A DNA stretch of 64,000 nt from Histomonas meleagridis. Taxonomy: Eukaryota > Parabasalia > Tritrichomonadida > Dientamoebidae. The position numbers and the translations under genes are program-made. Location of the stretch: assembly GCA_020186115.1 (NCBI GenBank), contig WSYJ01000086.1, forward strand, positions 124,001-188,000, given 5' to 3'. A model generated the notes under the pieces. The model was not told where the DNA came from. It saw nothing but the letters and a program-made list of their open reading frames with translations, and ran no database searches. Positions 27,601 to 35,972 of this stretch are shown piece by piece. Positions within the stretch are counted from its first letter, which is position 1; every line of letters begins with the position of its first letter.

Positions 27601-28872
27601 TTATTGGATTTTATCCATCACCAACGAAGCTATTTCCGATATTTCGTTGTTGTCAGACAGTTGGTACCTTACAATTTCGTCTTGATAATCCGCAATCACA
27701 TTTTTTATTTGGTTTAAAACATTTTCCTGAAACGGCAAAAACAGTAATTCGCAAACGCAACGTAAACACTTTTGACCAATTTGTGTATCTTCGATGTAAT
27801 GTAACAACAAAAACAAGAAATCGATTTTAAATTCATTTATATTCCTAAAGTAATTAATAACAATTTGCGCGCATTGTTTCCCAATCAGATATGAAACGTT
27901 TTGAATATTAATTGAAGTAAAAATGAAATCGAAAATTTGCGAAGAAAATTTTTGGAATTTTTCGAAATTTTCGTTAAATATCTTTAAACATTTTCTTTGT
28001 AATTTAATATCATTAAACTTTAACATAAGTTTTAAAACTGTTAATATATATATCTTCTCATCTAAATTAACGTGTTTCGCAATGTTTAATATTTTGTTTG
28101 CAATTTTTGGATCATTTAATGTGACCGTTTCAGTAAATATGTATTCAATGATAAATGGACTTATTCCTTTGTAGTTTTGGACTGGAATTTTGCTGAAAAT
28201 CGGAAGAATTTCATTGACAATTTCGAAATTATTTGTTTGCAATAATTGAAGAATTATATTCGAACATATAATCGTATGTTCTTCGGGGAGATTGGGTGGT
28301 GAAATTAAACACGCTGCGATAAATCGTGCTGTTGATAATGATATATTAAGAAAATTAAAAATATTGTTTTGTAATATATATTGTCGAACATCAACACGTT
28401 TGGAGATAATTGAACTAAAGATATTAATGATATGTGGGGAATATTTAGGCCCATTTGCAACTAATAGATTGAGAAAAAAATTGATTACTTCTATATTTGA
28501 AAATCTATGAACTGGAAAAAATTTGGAACTTGAGCAAATAGAAAAGGATTTTAAAGAATAAATTCGAATTTCAGGTGTTTCACCTTCTGAAATTTGTTGG
28601 AAAAAATATGGATATGGATAAATTTGACAAAATTCATTAAATAATTTTGAATTAGATTTAATTGATTTTGTTCGTTCACATATTAGACGTAACTTTATTG
28701 CTTTTTTTGATGGATCTGAATTTAAATCTTGAAGAGTCGATTTGCATTGCTTAAGATATGCTTTTTGAGCTTTAATTTTTGTTAAGTACATTGGGTTTAT
28801 AGAAGAAGAAGAATTTGGCTTTTGAGGTAAAATAAATTTTTTATTTATTATTTCATGTTCTCTTCTTTGCAT
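27601..28872 (-). CDS. ARM-repeat-like protein, possibly importin-alpha-related
   Basis: 423 residues from the ATG at 28870-28872. The first 60 residues are basic (RREHEIINKK, then KAQKAYLKQCK). The rest is regular amphipathic helices with ARM-like sequence (PHIINIFSSIISKRVDVRQY, LPIFSKIPVQ..., ILNIAKHVNLDEKIYILTVL). A basic N-terminus followed by ARM repeats is the plan of importin-alpha, but the typical W/N pairs of nuclear-localisation-signal binding are not evident, so it may be another ARM adaptor. It sits near two exportin/importin genes. A TCATTTTTT lies just before the start. Confidence 0.5.
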   Translation of the reverse strand: MQRREHEIINKKFILPQKPNSSSSINPMYLTKIKAQKAYLKQCKSTLQDLNSDPSKKAIKLRLICERTKSIKSNSKLFNEFCQIYPYPYFFQQISEGETPEIRIYSLKSFSICSSSKFFPVHRFSNIEVINFFLNLLVANGPKYSPHIINIFSSIISKRVDVRQYILQNNIFNFLNISLSTARFIAACLISPPNLPEEHTIICSNIILQLLQTNNFEIVNEILPIFSKIPVQNYKGISPFIIEYIFTETVTLNDPKIANKILNIAKHVNLDEKIYILTVLKLMLKFNDIKLQRKCLKIFNENFEKFQKFSSQIFDFIFTSINIQNVSYLIGKQCAQIVINYFRNINEFKIDFLFLLLHYIEDTQIGQKCLRCVCELLFLPFQENVLNQIKNVIADYQDEIVRYQLSDNNEISEIASLVMDKIQ

Positions 28873-29041
28873 TAGAATGTCATTTTTTATTTGTGAACAA
28901 ATAAAATGACAACTGTTGTAAGCAACTTTTTCTATATAAAACGATTAAAAAGATTTTTTGCTTCATCTTTAATAAATGCATAAAATTACAAATAGTTTTC
29001 CTTAATCTAAAAGATATTTATCGGCTCAATTTATTATTTAA

Positions 29042-32000
29042 TCAAAGAAGGTTCACATCAGACAAAATGTCGGTGTCTTGACCTTGTGGTGGACAATGTG
29101 TTTGGAACCAAAAGCTTACTAATGGCTCTGTACCGCCCATTGGGTTTGGTATTGTTTCTATTGGTGTTCCTAATTGTTCCAATTTTTCCAATATTTTCTT
29201 CTTTGCTTCTTCTTTATCTGCGCAATGAACCATGAACAATTTTGAGTGCACGCAATGAGTTTCTTTACCAGCCCAAGAAACGTAACAAATTTCCTTACCA
29301 TTTACAGTTGACATTTCTGATTCATCGATTTTTGAAAGTTTTGCCACGTTATTTTTCCACTGAGTTTTTTCGAAGTCTGCAGTTGAGTTCTTAGGAGGTT
29401 CAATTTTTAATACGAATTGACCTATTGGCGTCCATATTTGGAACGTATCAGGCCCCAAACTTTTTGAGAAGTCCCACAAAATTTCAGAGGAGTGACATGA
29501 AAACTTGATTTTGAATAGTTCTTCGTTTTTCTGTAAACCAAACAAAGCTATCTTACTGAACAGAAAAATTCCAATTTTCTGTGACTTCATAAACGACTTC
29601 AAACTTTTTCCGAACGTTGTATAATATTGCACGTTAATTTTTCCTGATTGAATTTGGTTTGTTTTCAGACCCCATTCATAAGATTCGGAGACTTTTGTAC
29701 CTTCCGGAGGTAATTGTGGTGATTTCTTTTCGAATAATCCATGATAAAGCAACACATCATTTGGATTATATTGACTCATCTTATCGTTAACCGTTGATTT
29801 CAATGTTATTGTTTTCAGTTTTTCTCTACTTTCCGCAATTAACATTCTTTCGTTTGAAGCTCTTCCTAAGTTATTATATTTTAGATGCGCTCGTTGTAAT
29901 TGTGCTATATCCGGATGGTCGGGAGGTGTAGCCTTAATTATCGCTCTAATTAATTCATGATATCTCGTGAATTGTTGTACAGGTACAATCAAAGTGTCGG
30001 CCAAGTTATAGTTATTAAATCCAACGCTTTCAGTTAATATTTGCGCTAGCTCTGGAATTTGTTGTATTTCGCTTAACGCCGTATGATATACAGTTGGTAT
30101 ATTTAATAATGGGATAAATGCATCGACAAAATACATAAAGAAGTTACCAAACTCTGCAGATGGTTTCATATTATGTGATATCTTTCGAAGGCGATCTACA
30201 AACAATGATAACAATCGATGCATTTTCGAGACTTCATCCATATAAAAGCGAATTGTTAAATCTTCGTTCGGCCGATTAAATCGATTCTTAAACTTCAATA
30301 TCGCAGCCATTGTATCCACGGCATTAATTTGCGTCTGTAAAAATTCGTCGACTGCTGATGCTCTTTTTTCTGGTTGCTTTATCAAGTCGAGCATTTCAGG
30401 CGTTCCATTCTCTTCAGCATATACACGTATGATAGGTCCTATGATGAATGATGAGCCTTCATCGATTAATATCTTCGCTAACTCATTGTTCTTTAATGCT
30501 ATAGCATGATGTAATGGTGTTAATTCTTCTGTGTCTTGACTAGAAGGATCAGCGCCGAATAATAATAAGTTTTGGACATAGCCTACAATAGAATCCTTAT
30601 TTTCACAATTGTCCATTACATATGTAATTAATGGTGTTCCTTTCATGTTTTTAACATTCGGCGATAAGTTCTTTTGTGCAAACTCTTGAAATGTTTCATC
30701 AGTAATAGGACCATCGAATATTTTAAGTTGCCATTTCTTGTTCATTGCAAAAGCACTCTTTAAATCAGATAAATGTTTCGATGCAACTTCTAATGGTATT
30801 CTTTCATCATTATTTTGTTGTTGTATCATTTCATTGATATCATTTTCACTTAGAATTGGTTCATTAACATTTTCTAATCCTAATAATATACTTAACGCAT
30901 CTTTGTTATTATTTTCGGCAGCGAAATGTAATATATTATTACCTGAATTATCAAGTTGTTTAATATTTGCACCTTTTTCAACTAAATATTTATAATTGTT
31001 CTCAAAGTTGTTTGATAAATCATGCATTAACTTATGTAATGGTGTTTCTCCTTGATTATTAATAATGTTAACATCAATTTTCATCACTTCAATTGCATAT
31101 TTAATACATTCTAAATTACCTAAATAAGCAGCTCGATGTAAAAATGTATTACCTTTAGTATCTATTTGAGTTTTAATTGTTTGATTTGATGTAAATAATA
31201 CTTTTAATATGTCCATCGACTTATTAATTGTATAAAATATTAATGGTAATCCTTGATGCATTATTAATGGATTTACATTTAATTGTAATGGATTTGTAGA
31301 ACTTAATAATGATATAACTATATCTGGTTGATCATTCTTAACAGCTGTGATGATTGCATCATCTGCTTCAAGTTCTGTTAACGCGCCATTATTTAATAAA
31401 ACTTCAACAAATTTCGATTTCCCGGTTTCAATTCCATACATTATTAATGACTTTTCATGTTCATCAACAGATTTAGCTGGTAAACCTTTCGATATTAATA
31501 TTTTTGTTACTTCTGCTAATGTTGAATCATTTTCTATCGATAATAATGCTTTAATTATTTGATCAAAAGGTCCATCAATATTTGGCGCTGCTAAAACGAT
31601 CTCATTAATAGTTGTGATATCTTTGGATAATATTGAACATAATATTAAATTTCGTCCTTTCTTATCTAAGTATGAGAAATTCGGTGCAAACTTCTTCTTA
31701 AATTCAAGAATTGCTACTGCATTACCTTTTAACGCTGCTAAATGATATGCATTTGTTAAATTGGATTTAGACTTTGTCGATGGAAAATTGGGATCTGCGC
31801 CTTGTTTAAGTAATGCAGAAATTGCAGTCGGATCTTTAAAGTATTCAACTGCATACATTAATGGAGAATATGAAAAACAATCAATGATATCGACTTTCTT
31901 GGAATTAAGTGATAAAATACCTTGCGCATTACCTTCCATGGCAAACTTATGTAACTCACATGGAGTAAAACATTCGCCTGTGGACTGCCAATTACTTTCT

Positions 32001-32767
32001 TTCGTAATGCTTTCGATGATCGGAGGAAGTTTTTTGTTGTTTTGGACTTTTGGAATGTTGGCGCCTTTAATATACAATAGAACTGCGGACTTTTCTTTGG
32101 TGGCACATTCGATTGGTGTAGAGCCGGATTTGTTGGGAAGATTTATGTCAACTTTAAGATCTAATAATGCCCGAAGAAACTTTTTGGATTTACTTTGGGC
32201 AGCATAATGTATAAGAGCATTGCCATCTTCATTGAGTTCGTTGAGTTTGGCTTCAGGAACACTTCGAATGATTGTTTTGAAACATTCTATGGAATTATTA
32301 TCGATACATAAACAAGCATTGCTGGTAAAATTGGACTTAAGATAACGCATACCAGTGGGTGTGCTAAGAAAGACTTCAAGACCATCTTTAAAATCACTTT
32401 TACAAGCAAGTTGAAAAGGATTAACACCATGCTCATCTTCATTGGTCATAGAAGCACCAGCAGCTACAAGCGCTCGAATGGCTTTGATATTTCGTTTGGA
32501 AACTGCAATATGAAGTGGTGTATGTTGGTTTGCATCTGGTGAATTTACATAAACAAAGCATCTAAGTATTGTGTCCCAATATTCAAATTGTAGATTTCCC
32601 GCTAGAATATGAAGAAGTGTTTGCTTTTGATCATCAAGACAAAAATCAAGACCAAAGCCTTGTCCAAAATTGTTGTTAACATACTGTTCAAGATGATCAA
32701 GATCTGAGTTTAAACAAATTTCTACCATTGCATGAACATTTGCTTCAACGAAAGAGTGCTGTGACAT
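29042..32767 (-). CDS. Ankyrin-DH-PH protein, Rho guanine-nucleotide exchange factor
   Basis: 1241 residues. The first ~780 contain about 20 ankyrin repeats (TLLHILAGNLQ, TPLHIAVSKRNIKAIRALV, TPIECA, LLKQGADPN, NTFLHRAAYLGNLECIKYAI, ETPLHKLMHD, TPLHHAIALKNNELAKILI). Residues ~815-985 are a Dbl-homology domain whose conserved helix reads LIVPVQQFTRYHELIRAIIK followed by ATPPDHPD, the usual 'L..PvQR..RY.lLL..ll' signature. Residues ~1015-1180 are a PH-like domain (VLLYHGLFEKK, IGIFLFSKIALFGL). The protein should activate a Rho/Rac GTPase, with ankyrins as localising scaffold. Ankyrin repeats joined to RhoGEF are uncommon outside amoebae and trichomonads. This long ankyrin gene is intact, unlike the DUF3447 loci, and lacks AT-rich inserts. 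Confidence 0.85.
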   Translation of the reverse strand: MSQHSFVEANVHAMVEICLNSDLDHLEQYVNNNFGQGFGLDFCLDDQKQTLLHILAGNLQFEYWDTILRCFVYVNSPDANQHTPLHIAVSKRNIKAIRALVAAGASMTNEDEHGVNPFQLACKSDFKDGLEVFLSTPTGMRYLKSNFTSNACLCIDNNSIECFKTIIRSVPEAKLNELNEDGNALIHYAAQSKSKKFLRALLDLKVDINLPNKSGSTPIECATKEKSAVLLYIKGANIPKVQNNKKLPPIIESITKESNWQSTGECFTPCELHKFAMEGNAQGILSLNSKKVDIIDCFSYSPLMYAVEYFKDPTAISALLKQGADPNFPSTKSKSNLTNAYHLAALKGNAVAILEFKKKFAPNFSYLDKKGRNLILCSILSKDITTINEIVLAAPNIDGPFDQIIKALLSIENDSTLAEVTKILISKGLPAKSVDEHEKSLIMYGIETGKSKFVEVLLNNGALTELEADDAIITAVKNDQPDIVISLLSSTNPLQLNVNPLIMHQGLPLIFYTINKSMDILKVLFTSNQTIKTQIDTKGNTFLHRAAYLGNLECIKYAIEVMKIDVNIINNQGETPLHKLMHDLSNNFENNYKYLVEKGANIKQLDNSGNNILHFAAENNNKDALSILLGLENVNEPILSENDINEMIQQQNNDERIPLEVASKHLSDLKSAFAMNKKWQLKIFDGPITDETFQEFAQKNLSPNVKNMKGTPLITYVMDNCENKDSIVGYVQNLLLFGADPSSQDTEELTPLHHAIALKNNELAKILIDEGSSFIIGPIIRVYAEENGTPEMLDLIKQPEKRASAVDEFLQTQINAVDTMAAILKFKNRFNRPNEDLTIRFYMDEVSKMHRLLSLFVDRLRKISHNMKPSAEFGNFFMYFVDAFIPLLNIPTVYHTALSEIQQIPELAQILTESVGFNNYNLADTLIVPVQQFTRYHELIRAIIKATPPDHPDIAQLQRAHLKYNNLGRASNERMLIAESREKLKTITLKSTVNDKMSQYNPNDVLLYHGLFEKKSPQLPPEGTKVSESYEWGLKTNQIQSGKINVQYYTTFGKSLKSFMKSQKIGIFLFSKIALFGLQKNEELFKIKFSCHSSEILWDFSKSLGPDTFQIWTPIGQFVLKIEPPKNSTADFEKTQWKNNVAKLSKIDESEMSTVNGKEICYVSWAGKETHCVHSKLFMVHCADKEEAKKKILEKLEQLGTPIETIPNPMGGTEPLVSFWFQTHCPPQGQDTDILSDVNLL

Positions 32768-32777
32768 TTTAATATTT

Positions 32778-32800
32778 TAAAAAGTGACTTGAAAACGGTT
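32778..32800 (-). promoter_or_regulatory. M3 plus Inr-like promoter pair of the RhoGEF gene
   Basis: Minus strand: AACCGTTTT (32792-32800) then GTCACTTTTT (32778-32788), 11-33 nt before the ATG. TCACTT fits the trichomonad Inr consensus TCAYTW. Confidence 0.6.
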
Positions 32801-32954
32801 ATATTGAGTTGTTTATAATTGAAAAGTGACAATATATCCTAAAAAAATATGTTTTTAATCGGGAATAAAAAAAATTATTAGAAGCTAAACAATAACGGTG
32901 TAATAAGAAAAAATAAATCAAACAGCATTTATAAACAAATTATAATTTTTGGAA

Positions 32955-34493
32955 TTATGCAAATGGATTTTTCCATCCACGTTGCATAAATTGACTATGT
33001 TCGCCTGTTTCTTGCCTTCCACTATTAGCAAAAGGATTAGGTTTTCTCTGTTCTTCAGGTTCTTCTCCATATGTATTTCTTGCAAATGGGTTCTTAATCT
33101 TTTGTGGTGATTGATTTCCTTCAATAAAGGCATTGATTGTGTCTACTTGATCATTAAATGATTCACGTCTTGGAATGTTACGCTCAATGAAGTGATTTAG
33201 ATTAAGTTTTGTTGTAGTAGAAAACGCAATTAAGTTGTTTGGAACATCACTAACAACTAAAGGATTCATCGGATTGATCATTTTTGCAATTGCATTCATA
33301 CAAAATTTTTCAACATCAGATCTTGTAAAACCTTCAGTATAATTTGCAGCCAAAGAACTAATATCAAGAGAAGGATTACTTAAACCTCGAGTGTTGAGAC
33401 GTATTATTTCTTCTTTCTCTGTGATTGTTACATCGTCAAGATCAATTTCATAACCAAATCGACCAATACGAATTAATGAATTATCAATGCTACCTTTCGA
33501 AGATGAAGAAGCTATGATTGAGAATTTTGGATTCTTCATTGCTTTATCTAACAATGAGATAAATTGTGCAGTTCTTTCTCTTTCTTCAGAGTACTTACAT
33601 TTACTAATATCATTTGCAATATAGTCAATATCATCGAAAACTAGAAGACATTTATTTTGAGAATAAGCAAATTCAAAAACTTTTCTAATTTGTGCTATCG
33701 CATTTTTGGAGTGCCCCAAATTTTTACAATAAACGTATCTCGTGGGAACGTTTAAAATTTTAGCAACCGCCGATAAAAAAGCGGTTTTTCCATTTCCTTT
33801 CTTACTATAAACTATTAAGCCACTAGATGTATCAATATCAAGGATATCATATAACTGAGGTCTATTCATTGGAAGCCAAACAGCATTTCGAACAAGCTCA
33901 ATAATAGTTTTTTCAAATGCAATATCTGAAAAACTATATGGAATAATTGGATAATCAGTTACCACATACTTTGTTTTGTCAAAAAATACTTTTGTGTCCC
34001 CTGTTGTAATACATCTTTCTTTTGGTAAACATTGCGTGATTTGAAAAAATCGAGGAATTTCATCAATTAGAAGCATGAAAATAGAACACCTTGAAACTGT
34101 TCGTGCAGTAGATGTGAAATATTGTGAAACTCGAGAAGAATAATTTACATCTTTATCATTAAATAAAGGCGCAATATTTAATGCACTACATTGACTTTCA
34201 CTTTCATATGATAAGATTGGAACCGATTCTCCTATATTTGCATTTAATGACATTTGAACAGTTCGTGGAATTTTCACTTCAGATTGAGGACATCCAGAAT
34301 CTTCAAACACATGGACAAATGCTATGTTGCCAGAAGTGCTTTTAATTAAGGCAGTGTTTGATTCTGATATTTTTAATTTTTTTATCATTATAGGATTAAG
34401 AAGAACAGCAAAATTTAATGGTAATGAAACAACTGAAACATCAAATAAATAGGCTTTTTGTTGTTTGCTTTTCTCTGGTTTTGATGAAGACAT
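32955..34493 (-). CDS. Divergent Cdc48/p97-like AAA protein with a single AAA domain and NPF tail
   Basis: 512 residues. Residues ~15-180 resemble the Cdc48/NSF N-terminal double-psi barrel region. Then FSDIAFEKTIIELVRNAVWL PMNRPQLYDIL aligns with the p97 D1 lead-in. Walker A is YSKKGNGKTA (first Gly replaced), Walker B is LLVFDDID (catalytic Glu replaced by Asp), and the arginine-finger region is IRIGRFGYEIDL. A C-terminal helical lid follows. There is no second AAA ring, whereas p97 has ~800 residues with D1 and D2. The last 60 residues hold three NPF motifs (NPFAR, NPFAN, and NPFA at the very end), which are EH-domain ligands. It is probably an ATP-binding but weakly hydrolysing relative working in membrane traffic; function is inferred. 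It shares an 88-bp divergent promoter with the 7TM gene. Confidence 0.75.
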   Translation of the reverse strand: MSSSKPEKSKQQKAYLFDVSVVSLPLNFAVLLNPIMIKKLKISESNTALIKSTSGNIAFVHVFEDSGCPQSEVKIPRTVQMSLNANIGESVPILSYESESQCSALNIAPLFNDKDVNYSSRVSQYFTSTARTVSRCSIFMLLIDEIPRFFQITQCLPKERCITTGDTKVFFDKTKYVVTDYPIIPYSFSDIAFEKTIIELVRNAVWLPMNRPQLYDILDIDTSSGLIVYSKKGNGKTAFLSAVAKILNVPTRYVYCKNLGHSKNAIAQIRKVFEFAYSQNKCLLVFDDIDYIANDISKCKYSEERERTAQFISLLDKAMKNPKFSIIASSSSKGSIDNSLIRIGRFGYEIDLDDVTITEKEEIIRLNTRGLSNPSLDISSLAANYTEGFTRSDVEKFCMNAIAKMINPMNPLVVSDVPNNLIAFSTTTKLNLNHFIERNIPRRESFNDQVDTINAFIEGNQSPQKIKNPFARNTYGEEPEEQRKPNPFANSGRQETGEHSQFMQRGWKNPFA

Positions 34494-34514
34494 TTAAAAT
34501 TTATTGCAGATAAT

Positions 34515-34573
34515 TAACGGCCGCTCGTTTGGCACTTTTGAGCCATTCCACTTTTTGTAAGAGAGTTAACCGA
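34515..34573. promoter_or_regulatory. Bidirectional promoter with mirror-image element pairs
   Basis: The 88 bp between ATGs at 34493 (-) and 34582 (+) contain TAACGG (34515-34520) and GGCACTTTTG (34531-34540) on one side, and CCACTTTTTG (34548-34557) and TTAACCGA (34566-34573) on the other. Each gene sees a CACTTTT-type site about 25-47 nt upstream and an M3-like site about 10-28 nt upstream. Confidence 0.65.
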
Positions 34574-34581
34574 CATTAAAA

Positions 34582-35478
34582 ATGAATTCGACAGATAATT
34601 GGGACAAAGAATTTGTATGCAAAAATGTATTACCTGGGTTTGGATGTAATATTCCGGAAAGCATTTTTTTAGGTATCCTTTTTTATGGTGGATCTTTAGT
34701 CAGCATTATCTTTTTAATAATGAATATCAAAAATTCCAAATCTAAAAAATCTATAATTGACCAAACTTCAGTATTCTGGGTATTTTTAGCTATTTTTCAG
34801 TTATACAGAGGAACTATAGCACTTGTTCCTTTCCATTGGGAACCAAGAACTTTCAAAATATTTTTTGTTGCTTTAGACCGCATATTATTATTCACTTCTA
34901 TGTGCCTTGTAATTCTTATTCTTTTTGATTTATTATTTACATATCGTAGCCCAGGAACTCGTTCAACAAAATTCTTCAGATATCTTTTCATACTTTTTCT
35001 TGTTACATTTGTAGCCCTTGGCATTTTCCTTAGCTTTTATGATCTCCATGACTCTGTTGACCCTGATATCTCACTTTCTCTTTGGGGTGCATGCACAGAT
35101 TTAATCATTGCAATTTTCTTTACTCTACCTGCTTTTTCACTTCTTGAAGCCGTAACTTATCCGATGGTTCAGCCTGAGGACGTCTGTTGTGTTAATTTCT
35201 GTAAAGTTGGAATCATCGCATTTGTTGTCATATTTCTGCTTAGAATGCTCTACAATGGCACGCAATACTTTAGCATCAATCCCCTGCAAAATTATGTCTC
35301 GAGTCAGCTTGAAAAAAGTGGCGAAATGCCAAATGCAAATGCAAGGATTATATCATTTTTCTATTATTTCTTGTTTGATTTTGTCCCTTCATTACTCGGA
35401 CAGATATCTGTGTACTTGTTTAAAAAACATGATATCATGTTCAATGAAAATCCATACTATACAAGACAGAGTGATTGA
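34582..35478 (+). CDS. Polytopic membrane protein with about seven transmembrane segments
   Basis: 298 residues, ATG at 34582. Hydrophobic helices are near residues 28-48, 58-75, 92-114, 127-147, 162-185, 207-227 and 256-275. They are separated by short charged loops, with a hydrophilic N-terminus carrying several Cys and an N-glycosylation sequon (NST) at residue 2. The layout resembles 7TM receptor-like proteins (THH1/TOM1-type or GPCR-like), but no diagnostic motif was recognised. A Cys-Cys pair after helix 5 could be palmitoylated. It is most likely a surface or endomembrane receptor or channel-like protein; ligand unknown. Confidence 0.65.
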   Translation: MNSTDNWDKEFVCKNVLPGFGCNIPESIFLGILFYGGSLVSIIFLIMNIKNSKSKKSIIDQTSVFWVFLAIFQLYRGTIALVPFHWEPRTFKIFFVALDRILLFTSMCLVILILFDLLFTYRSPGTRSTKFFRYLFILFLVTFVALGIFLSFYDLHDSVDPDISLSLWGACTDLIIAIFFTLPAFSLLEAVTYPMVQPEDVCCVNFCKVGIIAFVVIFLLRMLYNGTQYFSINPLQNYVSSQLEKSGEMPNANARIISFFYYFLFDFVPSLLGQISVYLFKKHDIMFNENPYYTRQSD

Positions 35479-35972
35479 AATGCGGTAAATACAAATATGA
35501 TTTTTAATAAAAGTAACTAATAAGATACCTTTTGTTTTCGGAATGAAATATATCATTTATAAATGTGCGCAACTCATTAACTCAAACATGAATGGTAAGA
35601 ACATTTCTTTCCTTCTAATTAGAAAAATATCAAATATAGAAAATATTTTGAACACATTATCTCATTTTTTATAAATGAAATATTTGTATACAATTTATAT
35701 TCATGAATTGGCCAATTTAAAGCTTTAAACGGTTTCCCAACGATAAAGCTAAATGAATAAAAAATCATCGTTATTTTATAACCATAAAAACTGGAAGGTT
35801 GATGTTCCGAAAAATTTTTGTAATGACGTTATGTTTTTCTGATGAAGACAGTTCCCGTTATTGAATTCATCAGTGATAACGTATTTTAATATGAAATCAA
35901 TTGAATTTATTAACCACAAAAACGTTTGAAAAAATATTTTTTAATAAACTCAAAAAGTGCTTTGTGACCAGC
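35479..35972. other. Intergenic with the LRR gene promoter
   Basis: About 490 bp without coding signal. AAAAAGTG at 35952-35959 lies 13 nt before the LRR ATG. The rest is AT-rich spacer. Confidence 0.35.
35951..35962 (+). promoter_or_regulatory. AAAAAGTG element setting the LRR start
   Basis: CAAAAAGTGCTT ends 10 nt before the ATG at 35973 and lies inside a longer open frame that starts with TTG. It supports the shorter protein, which then begins with a signal peptide. Confidence 0.5.
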
